Shown here piece after piece: positions 51,051-59,086 of a DNA stretch of 64,000 nt. The DNA comes from DAITMV01 sp046318595 (GTDB lineage: Bacteria > Pseudomonadota > Gammaproteobacteria > Burkholderiales > Burkholderiaceae_B). Below the pieces are notes generated by a model that saw nothing but the letters and a program-made list of their open reading frames with translations, made no database searches and had not been told where the DNA came from. The position numbers and the translations under genes are program-made. Position 1 is the stretch's first letter, and every line of letters starts with the position of its first letter. The DNA lies in contig JBKCTV010000091.1 in NCBI GenBank assembly GCA_046318595.1, positions 62,001 to 126,000 of the forward strand, in the 5' to 3' direction.

Positions 51051-53489
51051 ATGCAGTTTCCTGAGTCCTGGTTACGTGCTTTTATCGATCCACCTCTGGC
51101 GTCCGAGGCGTTGGCTGATACCCTGACCATGGCTGGCCTTGAAGTGGAAGAGCGTCGCTTGGCGGCTGCGCCGTTTCACGGTGTCGTGGTGGGATGGGTG
51201 AAAACGGTCGAGCGCCATCCGAATGCGGATCGTTTGAATGTTTGTGCGGTCGATGTAGGCGACGGCGTCGAGCGGATCATCGTTTGTGGCGCGCCGAATG
51301 TTGCCGCTGGTCTCAAGGTTCCCTGCGCATTACCTGGCGCCGAGTTGCCCGGTGGTTTTCGAATCCACCCGACGACGATGCGTGGCGTGGAAAGTGGGGG
51401 TATGTTGTGTTCGGCCAAAGAGCTGGGCATCAGCGACGAGCGTCAGGGTTTGCTGGTTTTGGATGCCGAGCTGCCGCCAGGCCTCGATATTCGCCAGGCG
51501 CTCGAGCTCGACGATCCGTTGTTCATCTTGAAGCTGACGCCTAACCGTGCCGATTGTTTGTCGATTCATGGTCTTGCCCGTGAAGTCGCTGCGTTGACGC
51601 AAATCGACTGGTCGGTGCCGGGCATCGAGCCTGTGCCTGCTAGCATTCCTGACCGCCTGTCCGTCGAGCTGCAGGCGCCGAATTTGTGCGGACGTTTCGT
51701 TGGCCGAGTCGTTCGGGGCCTGAACGCCAAGGCGCTGACGCCCGATTGGATGAGGCGCCGCCTGGAGCGTGCGGGTCAACGGTCGATCAACGCGCTTGTC
51801 GACATTTCCAATTACGTCATGCTTGAAAGCGGCCAACCTTCGCATTTTTTCGATTTGGACAAGCTTCAGGGGGGGCTGATCGTGCGCTGGGCGAGTGCCT
51901 ACGAGTCGCTCGCACTGCTCAACGAAAAAACCGTGCGCTTGCAGCCGGACGTCGGTGTCGTCGCCGATGCGACAGGGCCGGTCGCGCTGGCTGGTGTGAT
52001 GGGTGGACAGCGGACTGCCGTCAGTCTCGACACCCAAAACGTGTATATCGAATCCGCCTTTTGGCAGCCGAATGCAATTACCGGAGTCGCCCGTCGTTAC
52101 AACTTTTCCAGCGAGGCGGCGCATCGTTTCGAACGGGGTGTGGACTTTAGTCGAACGGCGGCGCTGCTCGAGCGCATCACCTGGCTGGTCATCGATATAT
52201 GCGGCGGCAAGGCCGGGCCGGTCGATGATCAAACGCCTGCCTTGCCCATGCGGCCACCGGTTAGGCTGCGCTTACGCCGCGCCGAAAGAGTTATTGGCAT
52301 GCCGCTGACGATCCCGCTGGTCACCGACGTTTTTCAGCGCCTGGGCTTCGCCGTCGAGCGCCACGAGGTGCCCGGCGACGTTTTGTTCGATGTCACGCCG
52401 CCCGGCTATCGCTTCGACATCGCGATCGAAGAAGATCTGATCGAAGAAATCATCCGTTTGATTGGTTACGACCGCTTGCCTTCGCGTCCGCCGCTGGGCC
52501 CGGTCGAGTTGCTGCCGCAGCCCGAGGAGCGGCGCAGCGTTCACGACATTCGCAGTGCCATGGCCGCGCGTGGCTATCACGAGGTGGTCAATTACAGTTT
52601 TGTCGATCCAGCGTGGGAGACTGATTTTGCGGCCAACACCGTGCCGGTAAAGCTGCTCAACCCGCTCGCCAGTCAGTTGGCGGTCATGCGTTCCACTCTG
52701 TGGGGCGGGCTAATCGACAGTCTGCGATATAACCTTGCGCATCGTATCGAGCGGGTACGGTTGTTTGAGACTTCGCGGGTATTTGTACGGGCGGACGATT
52801 CTTCAGAATCGGCGGCCGATGCCGCCGCCGACACCGCTGCGGCAGTGCCCGGCTTCAGTCAGCCCACACGCCTCGCTGCACTCGCGTACGGCGCTTGTGA
52901 TGAGCTGCAGTGGGGGCAACTGCCCAAGCCTGTCGATTTCTTCGATATCAAAGGTGATCTGGAGGGCCTGTTGCCGCCTCTCTGCCGCTTTGCGCCTGCC
53001 GCCCATCCCGCCCTGCATCCAGGGCGTAGCGCTGCGATCCTGCTGAATGGCAGGGTGCGCGGCCATATTGGTGAGCTTCATCCGGCGCTGCAGCAGCGTT
53101 ACGAACTGCCCTTGGCTCCGGTTTTGCTCGAAATCGACCTGGATATGCTTTTGGCCAAACCGCTCCCGCACTACCGGGATGTGTCGCGTCAGCCCAGCGT
53201 GATTCGCGATCTGGCGCTAGTCGTCGATCAGGAGGTCGCTGCCGGCGATATCCTCGATGCATTTGCCGAGGGTGCGGACGCCACGCAAAATTGGGTACAA
53301 TCGGTCGCCTTATTCGATGCGTTCAAATCATCCGAGCCCGGCAAGGGCCTGGCGCCAAACGAAAAAAGTCTAGCATTTCGTTTTGTTTTCCAGGATGTCG
53401 AAAAAACCCTCGGTGATGCCGATGTTGATCAACTCATGCAGAAGCTTTTGCATACCGCACTGGAGCGCTTCCATGCGCGCTTGCGCTAG
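51051..53489 (+). CDS. pheT: Phenylalanyl-tRNA synthetase beta subunit
   Basis: The 812-residue subunit has the N-terminal tRNA-binding OB domain (VGWVKTVERHPNADRLNVC, about 44-62), the B3/B4 editing module with NALVDISNYVMLESGQPSHF, B5 domains and a C-terminal ferredoxin-fold anticodon-binding domain (VSRQPSVIRDLALVVDQEV). It pairs with PheS, edits mischarged Tyr and recognises the tRNA. The frame runs through without interruption. ihfA follows at 30 bases. Confidence 0.97.
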   Translation: MQFPESWLRAFIDPPLASEALADTLTMAGLEVEERRLAAAPFHGVVVGWVKTVERHPNADRLNVCAVDVGDGVERIIVCGAPNVAAGLKVPCALPGAELPGGFRIHPTTMRGVESGGMLCSAKELGISDERQGLLVLDAELPPGLDIRQALELDDPLFILKLTPNRADCLSIHGLAREVAALTQIDWSVPGIEPVPASIPDRLSVELQAPNLCGRFVGRVVRGLNAKALTPDWMRRRLERAGQRSINALVDISNYVMLESGQPSHFFDLDKLQGGLIVRWASAYESLALLNEKTVRLQPDVGVVADATGPVALAGVMGGQRTAVSLDTQNVYIESAFWQPNAITGVARRYNFSSEAAHRFERGVDFSRTAALLERITWLVIDICGGKAGPVDDQTPALPMRPPVRLRLRRAERVIGMPLTIPLVTDVFQRLGFAVERHEVPGDVLFDVTPPGYRFDIAIEEDLIEEIIRLIGYDRLPSRPPLGPVELLPQPEERRSVHDIRSAMAARGYHEVVNYSFVDPAWETDFAANTVPVKLLNPLASQLAVMRSTLWGGLIDSLRYNLAHRIERVRLFETSRVFVRADDSSESAADAAADTAAAVPGFSQPTRLAALAYGACDELQWGQLPKPVDFFDIKGDLEGLLPPLCRFAPAAHPALHPGRSAAILLNGRVRGHIGELHPALQQRYELPLAPVLLEIDLDMLLAKPLPHYRDVSRQPSVIRDLALVVDQEVAAGDILDAFAEGADATQNWVQSVALFDAFKSSEPGKGLAPNEKSLAFRFVFQDVEKTLGDADVDQLMQKLLHTALERFHARLR

Positions 53490-53518
53490 TCTTGCCCTTA
53501 CAATTTCCGGAGCCTCTC

Positions 53519-53878
53519 GTGAGTCGCGATGAACTGATCGAAGACGAGCTGGCCAGCGGCACGCTCACCAAAGCCGAGCTGTCCGACATGCTGTTCGACA
53601 GCCTTGGCCTGAACAAGCGCGAAGCGAAAGACTTCATCGACGCATTTTTCGATGAAATCCGCTTCGCATTAGAAGCAGGCGAAGAAATCAAGCTGTCCGG
53701 TTTCGGTAATTTTCTGTTGCGCGACAAGCCGCAACGCCCCGGTCGTAATCCTAAAACGGGGGAGGAAATACCCATTGCTGCGCGGCGCGTGGTAACGTTT
53801 CATCCTAGCCAGAAACTAAAGGAAATGGTCGATATGCTCGGTATGGCAGCCGTCGCCCGGCCTGAGGCGCAGGATTGA
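53519..53878 (+). CDS. ihfA: Integration host factor alpha subunit
   Basis: I start at the GTG at 53519 (MSRDELIEDELASGTLTKAE) with CGGAGC 6 bases upstream; the frame is open to a TTG at 53492 without a ribosome site. The 119-residue protein has the HU/IHF fold: TKAELSDMLFDSLGLNKREA (about 15-34), IKLSGFGNFLLRDKPQRPGR with the Pro that intercalates DNA, and NPKTGEEIPIAARRVVTF. It bends DNA as part of the heterodimer with IhfB. It lies after pheT as usual, and its stop overlaps the start of the merR gene by a few bases. Confidence 0.95.
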   Translation: MSRDELIEDELASGTLTKAELSDMLFDSLGLNKREAKDFIDAFFDEIRFALEAGEEIKLSGFGNFLLRDKPQRPGRNPKTGEEIPIAARRVVTFHPSQKLKEMVDMLGMAAVARPEAQD

Positions 53879-53880
53879 AT

Positions 53881-54291
53881 ATGCAACAAGCAGAAGAACA
53901 GTCTAGCGGTCGAGGTTCGGCACCCGTTCCTCTACCACCGATTCCGGCCAAGCGCTACTTCACGATCGGTGAGGTAAGCGATCTTTGCGGCGTCAAAGCC
54001 CATGTTCTACGCTATTGGGAACAAGAGTTTACCCAGTTGAAGTCGATCACCCGGCGCGGTAACCGGCGGTATTATCAGCATCACGAGGTGCTGCTGATTC
54101 GCCGGATCCGCCAGCTGCTGTACGAGCATGGTTTCACCATCCACGGAGCACGTAACCGCCTCGATCAGGAAAAACGCGATGTCTCGGCCTTGCCGGCTGA
54201 CCGTGCCCTACTGCCTGTTTTGATCGATCGGGAAAAGCTCAAAGCGCAGCTTCTGGCGCTGCGCGATGCTCTGGCGAAAGACGATTTGTGA
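53881..54291 (+). CDS. MerR-family regulator following ihfA
   Basis: The 136-residue protein has a proline-rich N-terminal arm, then the MerR DNA-binding domain with YFTIGEVSDLCGVKAHVLRY (about 24-43) and GNRRYYQHHEVLLIRRIRQL, then a short dimerisation helix. The Cys that bind metal in MerR proper are absent, so it is not a mercury sensor. A MerR-like gene behind ihfA is common in beta- and gammaproteobacteria, and its effector is not known. The ATG at 53881 is three bases past the ihfA stop. Confidence 0.9.
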   Translation: MQQAEEQSSGRGSAPVPLPPIPAKRYFTIGEVSDLCGVKAHVLRYWEQEFTQLKSITRRGNRRYYQHHEVLLIRRIRQLLYEHGFTIHGARNRLDQEKRDVSALPADRALLPVLIDREKLKAQLLALRDALAKDDL

Positions 54292-54305
54292 TAATATGGC
54301 GGCTT

Positions 54306-54382
54306 CGGGCTGTAGCGCAGCCTGGTAGCGCACTTGCATGGGGTGCAAGGGGTCGCGAGTTCGAATCCCGCCAGCCCGACCA
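54306..54382 (+). tRNA. tRNA-Pro (anticodon GGG)
   Basis: A complete 77-base tRNA with encoded CCA: acceptor CGGGCTG pairs with CAGCCCG; anticodon stem CTTGC/GCAAG around ATGGGGT gives anticodon GGG; T-arm GTTCGAATC. It starts 14 bases after the merR stop, as seen in related genomes, and is followed by a strong terminator. Confidence 0.96.
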
Positions 54383-54394
54383 ATAAAATCAATG

Positions 54395-54420
54395 ACTTAG
54401 CTAAAAAAGCTAAGTTTTTT
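54395..54420 (+). terminator. Terminator after tRNA-Pro
   Basis: Perfect 7-base stem ACTTAGC/GCTAAGT (54395-54401, 54409-54415) with a TAAAAAA loop, then a T-run to 54420. It ends the tRNA transcript and so separates it from the sequences before htpG. Confidence 0.85.
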
Positions 54421-54487
54421 CTCGGTAAAAATTAGCTCGCCAGCTAAAATTTGCCGCCAGAAAAGCAGAGGAAGCTGATCGCTATTG

Positions 54488-54516
54488 TTGCAATGCAGCA
54501 ATAATAAGCGTAGACT
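54488..54516 (+). promoter_or_regulatory. Promoter of the candidate small RNA
   Basis: TTGCAA (54488-54493) and TAGACT (54511-54516) stand 17 bases apart, an acceptable sigma-70 promoter. A predicted start near 54523 lies after the tRNA terminator, with no open reading frame behind it. Confidence 0.5.
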
Positions 54517-54522
54517 GGCGTT

Positions 54523-54591
54523 TGTCTCCTCTGCACCTTCCTTCAGTGCAGATTTCGCGCTTCAGTCCGATAAAGGCTGAAGCGCGTTTTT
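54523..54591 (+). ncRNA. Candidate small RNA with pyrimidine-rich loops
   Basis: Between the promoter above and a strong terminator there is a stretch of about 69 bases with no reading frame. It starts with TTTGTCTCCTC, holds a hairpin CTGCAC/GTGCAG (54531-54536, 54546-54551) whose loop is CTTCCTTCA, and ends in a terminator with a perfect 10-base stem CGCGCTTCAG/CTGAAGCGCG (54556-54586) and a T-run to 54591. Unpaired CTCCTC and CTTCCTT can pair with ribosome-binding sites (AAGGAG-like), the pattern of small RNAs that block translation. No homologue is known to me; it may instead be only the end of an unrecognised transcript. Confidence 0.45.
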
Positions 54592-54617
54592 ACAGGATGG
54601 TCCATATAAAATTACCC

Positions 54618-54645
54618 CTTGAAATGGTTCGATCAGCCCCCACAT
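54618..54645 (+). promoter_or_regulatory. Sigma-32 (heat-shock) promoter of htpG
   Basis: The -35 element CTTGAAA (54618-54624) is exact for RpoH, and 13 bases later CCCCACAT (54638-54645) closely matches the CCCCATNT -10 element. Predicted start near 54652, about 30 bases before the htpG ATG at 54683. No competing sigma-70 promoter stands closer. Confidence 0.8.
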
Positions 54646-54682
54646 GTGGACGAGTCGATTTTAATGTTTCAGGAGTTTTTAA

Positions 54683-56569
54683 ATGGATGCTGTCAAAGAA
54701 ACCCGTGGTTTTCAAGCCGAAGTCAAGCAGCTGCTACAGCTGATGATTCATTCGCTCTATTCGAACAAAGAAATATTTTTGCGGGAGCTGATATCGAATG
54801 CCTCGGATGCCTGCGATAAGCTGCGTTTCGAGGCGATCAATCAAGCCGGTTTATTCGAAAATGACAGCAATCTGCGCATCCGTGTGTCCTACGACAAAGC
54901 AGCCCGAACCCTGACCCTTTCGGATAACGGTATCGGTTTGTCCCGCCAGGAAGCCATCGACCACTTGGGCACGATCGCCAAGTCCGGAACGCGTGAGTTT
55001 TTTGGCCAATTGTCCGGCGATCAACAAAAAGACGCCGCGCTGATCGGTCAGTTCGGCGTAGGGTTCTACTCCGCTTTCATTGTTGCCGACCGAGTCAGGG
55101 TCGAGTCACGGCGTGCGGGCCTGGATGCGGGCGAAGGTGTGCGTTGGGAGTCCGACGCCAGCGGTGAGTTTACCGTCGAAACCATCGAGCAGTCGGGGCG
55201 GGGCACGCATATTACGCTGCATCTGCGTGAAGGCGAAGACGAATGGTTGACGGGCTGGAAGCTCAAGTCCGTTCTGACCAAGTATTCCGACCATATTTCC
55301 TTGCCCATCGAGATGCCCAGGGAGGAGTGGGACGAAGCCGCCGGCGGCATGAAAACTTTGGACGAGTGGGAGGTCGTGAACAAAGCCAGCGCGCTTTGGG
55401 GTCGGCCAAAATCCGACATCACCGAAGAGGAGTACCATGAATTCTACAAAAATCTGACCTATGACAACCAGGCGCCTTTGGCTTATACGCATAACCGCGT
55501 CGAGGGTCGCAGCGAATATACACAGTTGCTGTATGTTCCGGCACACGCGCCTTTTGATTTATGGGACCGCAACCAGGCCAAAGGGGTCAAGCTGTACGTC
55601 AAGCGTGTTTTCATCATGGACGAGGCGGATCAACTGCTGCCGCAATACCTTCGTTTCGTTCGTGGCGTGATCGATTCGGCAGACTTGCCGCTGAACGTAT
55701 CGCGCGAGATATTGCAGGAAAGCCGCGACGTGCGTGCCATTCGCGAAGGATCGGCGAAAAAAGTCCTGGCGCTGCTCGAAGAGTTGGCCGACCAGCAGCC
55801 CGAGAAATACGCAAGCTTCTGGCGCGAATTCGGTCAGTTGCTCAAAGAGGGTATGCACGAGGATGTCGCCAATAAAGACCGGATTGCGCCCTTGCTGCGT
55901 TTTGCCTCCACCCATCTGGAAAACGCCGAGCACAGCGTTTCCCTGAAGGATTATGTTGAGCGCATGAAAGTAGGGCAGGACAAGATTTATTACATTACAG
56001 CCGACACCGAGCAAGGTGCTCGCCACAGCCCGCATCTGGAAATTTTCAATAAAAAGGGTATCGAGGTTTTGCTGTTGACCGATCGTGTCGACGAGTGGAT
56101 GCTTGCGCAGTTGACCGAATTCCAAGGTAAAACCTTGCAGTCCGTCGCTAAAGGCGGTGTCGATTTGGGTGTCCTGGAAGACGAGGCCGATAAAGCCGTT
56201 GCCGAAAAAGCCGCAGATGAATACAAGGACGTGCTGGAACGGATTCAGGCTGTGTTGCAAAGCAAAGTCAAGGAGACCCGTGTCACTTTGCGCTTGACCG
56301 ACAGTCCGGCGTGTATCGTGGCCGATGAGCACGACATGAGCAATCATTTACAGCGTCTGCTCAAACAGGCCGGACAAAAAATGCCATCGGCCAAGCCCAT
56401 ACTCGAAATCAATCCCGAGCATGCACTGATTCAACGGTTAAAAACCGATGAAACGAATTTCGAGGCGCTTGCTCAGGTTATTTTCGATCAGGCGGTCTTG
56501 GCAGAAGGCGGCCAGTTAGACGATCCGACCGCTTTCGTAAAGCGAATCAATGCTTTATTGATTATGTAA
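54683..56569 (+). CDS. htpG: Hsp90-family chaperone HtpG
   Basis: The 628-residue cytoplasmic chaperone starts MDAVKETRGFQAEVKQLLQL and carries the GHKL ATPase motifs (LRELISNASDACDKL near 35-49, DNGIGLSRQEAIDHLGTIAKSG, and GQFGVGFYSAFIV), the middle domain with DLPLNVSREILQESR (about 335-350) holding the catalytic Arg, and the dimerisation C-terminus. Length is normal. A sigma-32-like promoter is directly upstream, so it should rise with heat. It is a single-gene unit between the candidate small RNA and a converging gene. Confidence 0.97.
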   Translation: MDAVKETRGFQAEVKQLLQLMIHSLYSNKEIFLRELISNASDACDKLRFEAINQAGLFENDSNLRIRVSYDKAARTLTLSDNGIGLSRQEAIDHLGTIAKSGTREFFGQLSGDQQKDAALIGQFGVGFYSAFIVADRVRVESRRAGLDAGEGVRWESDASGEFTVETIEQSGRGTHITLHLREGEDEWLTGWKLKSVLTKYSDHISLPIEMPREEWDEAAGGMKTLDEWEVVNKASALWGRPKSDITEEEYHEFYKNLTYDNQAPLAYTHNRVEGRSEYTQLLYVPAHAPFDLWDRNQAKGVKLYVKRVFIMDEADQLLPQYLRFVRGVIDSADLPLNVSREILQESRDVRAIREGSAKKVLALLEELADQQPEKYASFWREFGQLLKEGMHEDVANKDRIAPLLRFASTHLENAEHSVSLKDYVERMKVGQDKIYYITADTEQGARHSPHLEIFNKKGIEVLLLTDRVDEWMLAQLTEFQGKTLQSVAKGGVDLGVLEDEADKAVAEKAADEYKDVLERIQAVLQSKVKETRVTLRLTDSPACIVADEHDMSNHLQRLLKQAGQKMPSAKPILEINPEHALIQRLKTDETNFEALAQVIFDQAVLAEGGQLDDPTAFVKRINALLIM

Positions 56570-56590
56570 AAAAGAGAAACGAAAAGAAAA

Positions 56591-56657
56591 GAGTAGCAGC
56601 TCCTCTTTAATGAAAAATTAATGCAACCACGCTTTATTGCTGGCGGAGCTGCTACTC
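56591..56657 (+). repeat. Long-range 13-base inverted repeat after htpG
   Basis: GAGTAGCAGCTCC (56591-56603) and GGAGCTGCTACTC (56645-56657) are perfect inverse copies with a 41-base spacer that holds the end of the converging gene at 56618. In both directions transcripts could fold it as a large stem, so it may act as a shared 3'-end structure for the two genes. Confidence 0.5.
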
Positions 56658-57130
56658 AAACTGCCCAACGACCACCGAATCGTCAGGGCTTTTTTCAATT
56701 CCGTCAGGGTTTGCATGATTTGTACGAGCGTCGTGGAGCGGAGCCCGTTGCTCAGCGTACATTGCCAGCTGAGCATTAGCTGGCCGCTGGGTTCAGTCTG
56801 CGTGATGGCAGCCGGAAATGCCGAAAAAATAGCCGTGTTCGATACCAGAATGTCTTCAAAGTCCGGTTTAGTGGTGCAAGACTGCGGTGACCAGAGTTCG
56901 AGTTGACCAATCAAAATCGGATAGTCGCGTTCTTCATCATAGCGCCAATGAAATACTTCGGCAGCTTGTTTTACCTGCCACTCGACCGGGGCAGTGTTTC
57001 CGGTCGGTTTACATATTGGGCCCAATTCATTAAAAATAGCACCGATGAGTTGTTTGCGACTGATATGCTGAGCGTAAAAAGCGTTCAAGGCCGACCTATT
57101 TAGTGATGTGTTATATCTAGGTGCGATCAA
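56618..57130 (-). CDS. Unrecognised protein, type III chaperone-like pattern
   Basis: I do not recognise this 170-residue protein with confidence. Its middle and C-terminal half (VSNTAIFSAFPAAITQTEP, then SGQLMLSWQCTLSNGLRSTT and LVQIMQTLTELKKAL) follows the beta-beta-helix order of class I type III secretion chaperones (CesT-like), with short, mostly soluble sequence and no signal peptide. The start is uncertain: no ATG or GTG exists; a TTG at 57130 has AAGGA about 12 bases upstream, and the TTG at 57088 has AGG about 6 bases upstream. It is AT-richer than its neighbours, and no secretion genes are nearby. The chaperone idea is tentative. Confidence 0.45.
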   Translation of the reverse strand: MIAPRYNTSLNRSALNAFYAQHISRKQLIGAIFNELGPICKPTGNTAPVEWQVKQAAEVFHWRYDEERDYPILIGQLELWSPQSCTTKPDFEDILVSNTAIFSAFPAAITQTEPSGQLMLSWQCTLSNGLRSTTLVQIMQTLTELKKALTIRWSLGSLSSSSASNKAWLH

Positions 57131-57393
57131 CGTGGGGTTTGGTTCCTTGATTACTCCTTCGAGGTCGAAAACTGACAGGCTATTGGAGCCCTAACCGAAA
57201 TTGCCAATGCCAGGCAGATCGGCCGGTTTCGCAGCGCGATTGGCTGAGGCTGGCGTCGGGGAATTGCTCGGTGCTACGCTGACAGTGCGCTGAAAAACAA
57301 GGCGATCAAGCTGGTGGGCAGTCAATCGAGTGTGTGGTGAGTTCCGCTCGTCGCTGCCCGCAATTCGAATGATTTCGCAGGGACGGCGTCGTA
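57131..57393. other. Gene-free stretch between two minus-strand genes
   Basis: No intact gene is found in these 263 bases. A plus-strand frame from about 57200 (EIANARQIGRFRSAI before a stop) looks vaguely like a broken protein piece but matches no family I can name. The promoter of the gene at 56618-57130 should lie here or just inside that gene; no clear hexamers are seen. Confidence 0.3.
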
Positions 57394-58086
57394 TTACTCC
57401 CCTTGCAGTTGGCCATTAACCACCCGAATCCGATCGCCAGCCTGCCATGCGGGGAGGGTATCGTAAGAAAACGACCGGGTCGTGCCGTCGTCAAACTGAA
57501 CATTCACTTCGTAGCCCTTCGTTGAGCGGACGGTTTTTTCGACTTGATTACCGGCATAAGCGCCCCCTGCCGCGCCAAGCACGGTCATCACCGTCTTGCC
57601 GTTGCCACCACCCACCTGATTTCCGAGTAACGCACCGGCGACCCCACCCGCAATTGCTCCCAGTCCGGAGCCATCTGCTTTCTTTTGCAGTTCCCGGACG
57701 CTCGCGATGCGGCCGCAGTCTCGGCAAATCGGCGCGGCGCTCGTCACCTGAACGGGCGCCTGCGCTGGCGTTTGAGGAAGGTAGCTAGGGTCGTCGCTGG
57801 TTTGGACGCGAGGCTGTTCGCGTGGGGGCGTGTTGTGATGCGCGACGGCCGGCGATTTGCTGGCAGCTTTGGGCGCAGTGGTGGCTTTATTATTTTGAGC
57901 CGAAGCGCCGCCAGCAGGGCTGGGCCCCTCAGCGCCAGTGACTACCGGCGCTTGTACTACAGGGGGCGCTTCGGCTTGAGGCTTGCCGATCAGGCCGGTC
58001 ATGGAAGCAAGCGCCACCGCACTGGTGATGATGACCGCCACGGCGGCCGTGATGATGAGGGGATGGGTTTTGCTATTGAGTTGCAT
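57394..58086 (-). CDS. Glycine-zipper 2TM domain protein
   Basis: From ATG 58086 (GGAGA upstream) the 230-residue protein has an N-terminal membrane segment (HPLIITAAVAVIITSAVALA, residues 8-27), a long Pro-Ala-rich linker, ICRDCGRIASVREL (about 116-129), and a glycine-zipper 2TM domain (GAIAGGVAGALLGNQVGGG, about 140-158) followed by VMTVLGAAGGAYAGNQVEK and a small basic C-terminal region. This layout is common in betaproteobacteria, where the protein spans or anchors in the envelope, role unknown. No ribosome site supports the longer upstream frame. Confidence 0.85.
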   Translation of the reverse strand: MQLNSKTHPLIITAAVAVIITSAVALASMTGLIGKPQAEAPPVVQAPVVTGAEGPSPAGGASAQNNKATTAPKAASKSPAVAHHNTPPREQPRVQTSDDPSYLPQTPAQAPVQVTSAAPICRDCGRIASVRELQKKADGSGLGAIAGGVAGALLGNQVGGGNGKTVMTVLGAAGGAYAGNQVEKTVRSTKGYEVNVQFDDGTTRSFSYDTLPAWQAGDRIRVVNGQLQGE

Positions 58087-58294
58087 CGAAGTTCTCCGAG
58101 TTGTTGCGTTGACTTTTATCGTAACGCGCCAGCGGTGAATCGGCTGACAACCCAAACAAAAGCCTGTTGCATGAAAGGGTCATTCGACATGGACGGCCTA
58201 CTCTTCTGCCGTTAAAATGACGCGTCACGCGCTCGTTTGCCTGAGTTCATCCGCTGCGCGCATTTATCGAGTGTGTTTTTACTGAAAGTCATTC

Positions 58295-58726
58295 ATGAGT
58301 TCGATGGGGAATGAAGAAAAAGCAGCAAACAAACAAGGGAAAGCAGGGGCCGAAGCAAGCATGAGCATAGTGATGAGGCTGCTGCCAGCTGCATGGCGAT
58401 TGTCTGCGATTGTTGGTGTAGCGTTGGCTTTTGCGCAGCTTACAGTTCAAGCCGCCGATACCGTCGTCACTACAACTGGTAAGCCAAAAGCTGATCGTGA
58501 AATGTGTATCGGCTGCCACGGCATTCACGATTATAAAGCAAGCTTTCCTTTGGTTTACCGGGTGCCAATGATCGCCGGGCAAAATGCGAAATATTTAGAG
58601 GCTGCTTTGCTGGCTTACAAAAAAGGCGAGCGCAGCCATCCAACCATGCGCGCGATTGCCGCGTCCCTCTCGGAGGAAGACATCACCGCGCTTGCCGCCT
58701 ATTATGGTCAAGGAAAGTCGAACTAA
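58295..58726 (+). CDS. Exported c-type cytochrome, first of a pair
   Basis: The 143-residue protein has a heme-binding CIGCH motif (about 68-72) and, after it, a Met in PTMRAIAASLSEED suited as the distal ligand, so it is a single-heme class I cytochrome. A signal peptide is present (LLPAAWRLSAIVGVALAFAQ near residues 29-48). The start is uncertain: ATG 58295 gives an unusual polar N-terminal stretch before the signal, while ATG 58361 (MSIVMRLLPAAWRL) begins closer to it. It and the next gene are 4 bases apart and probably make a periplasmic electron-carrying pair. Confidence 0.85.
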   Translation: MSSMGNEEKAANKQGKAGAEASMSIVMRLLPAAWRLSAIVGVALAFAQLTVQAADTVVTTTGKPKADREMCIGCHGIHDYKASFPLVYRVPMIAGQNAKYLEAALLAYKKGERSHPTMRAIAASLSEEDITALAAYYGQGKSN

Positions 58727-58729
58727 GCC

Positions 58730-59074
58730 ATGAATACCCGATTCTTATTTATTGTCCTATCGCTCATGGCGGTTTTCAGTCAACCGGTCCATGCCAGTAA
58801 TAACGCCGCCGAACGTGGCAAAGCTCGGGCACAGGCCCAATGCGCCGCATGCCACGCCAAAAACGGCGACTGGAATCAGCCCCTGGATGCGTCCTATCCT
58901 AAACTATCGGGTCAGCACAAAGATTATCTCACGCAGGCGCTACAGCAGTACCGCGATGGCCGGCGCAAGAACGCCATCATGGCCGCCCAGGCAAAAGGGC
59001 TGTCGGATCAGGATATCGACGAACTAAGCAGTTTTTTCGGTTCGCTCAAAGGCGATCTGTATATTAAAAAGTAA
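58730..59074 (+). CDS. Exported c-type cytochrome, second of a pair
   Basis: The 114-residue protein has a short signal peptide (MNTRFLFIVLSLMAVFSQP, cut after VHA), CAACH heme motif (about 38-42), and a Met in NAIMAAQAKGLSDQD as likely sixth ligand. It is class I like its neighbour and similar in build, so the two may have arisen by duplication. Spacing from the preceding gene is 4 bases. It converges on the DUF1841 gene. Confidence 0.9.
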   Translation: MNTRFLFIVLSLMAVFSQPVHASNNAAERGKARAQAQCAACHAKNGDWNQPLDASYPKLSGQHKDYLTQALQQYRDGRRKNAIMAAQAKGLSDQDIDELSSFFGSLKGDLYIKK

Positions 59075-59086
59075 AGTGCCGCAGTT

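Noticed and set aside
57200..57393. A possible transposase fragment.
   Set aside because: The plus-strand reading shows no conserved catalytic residues and is broken by stops, so I could not support an insertion element.
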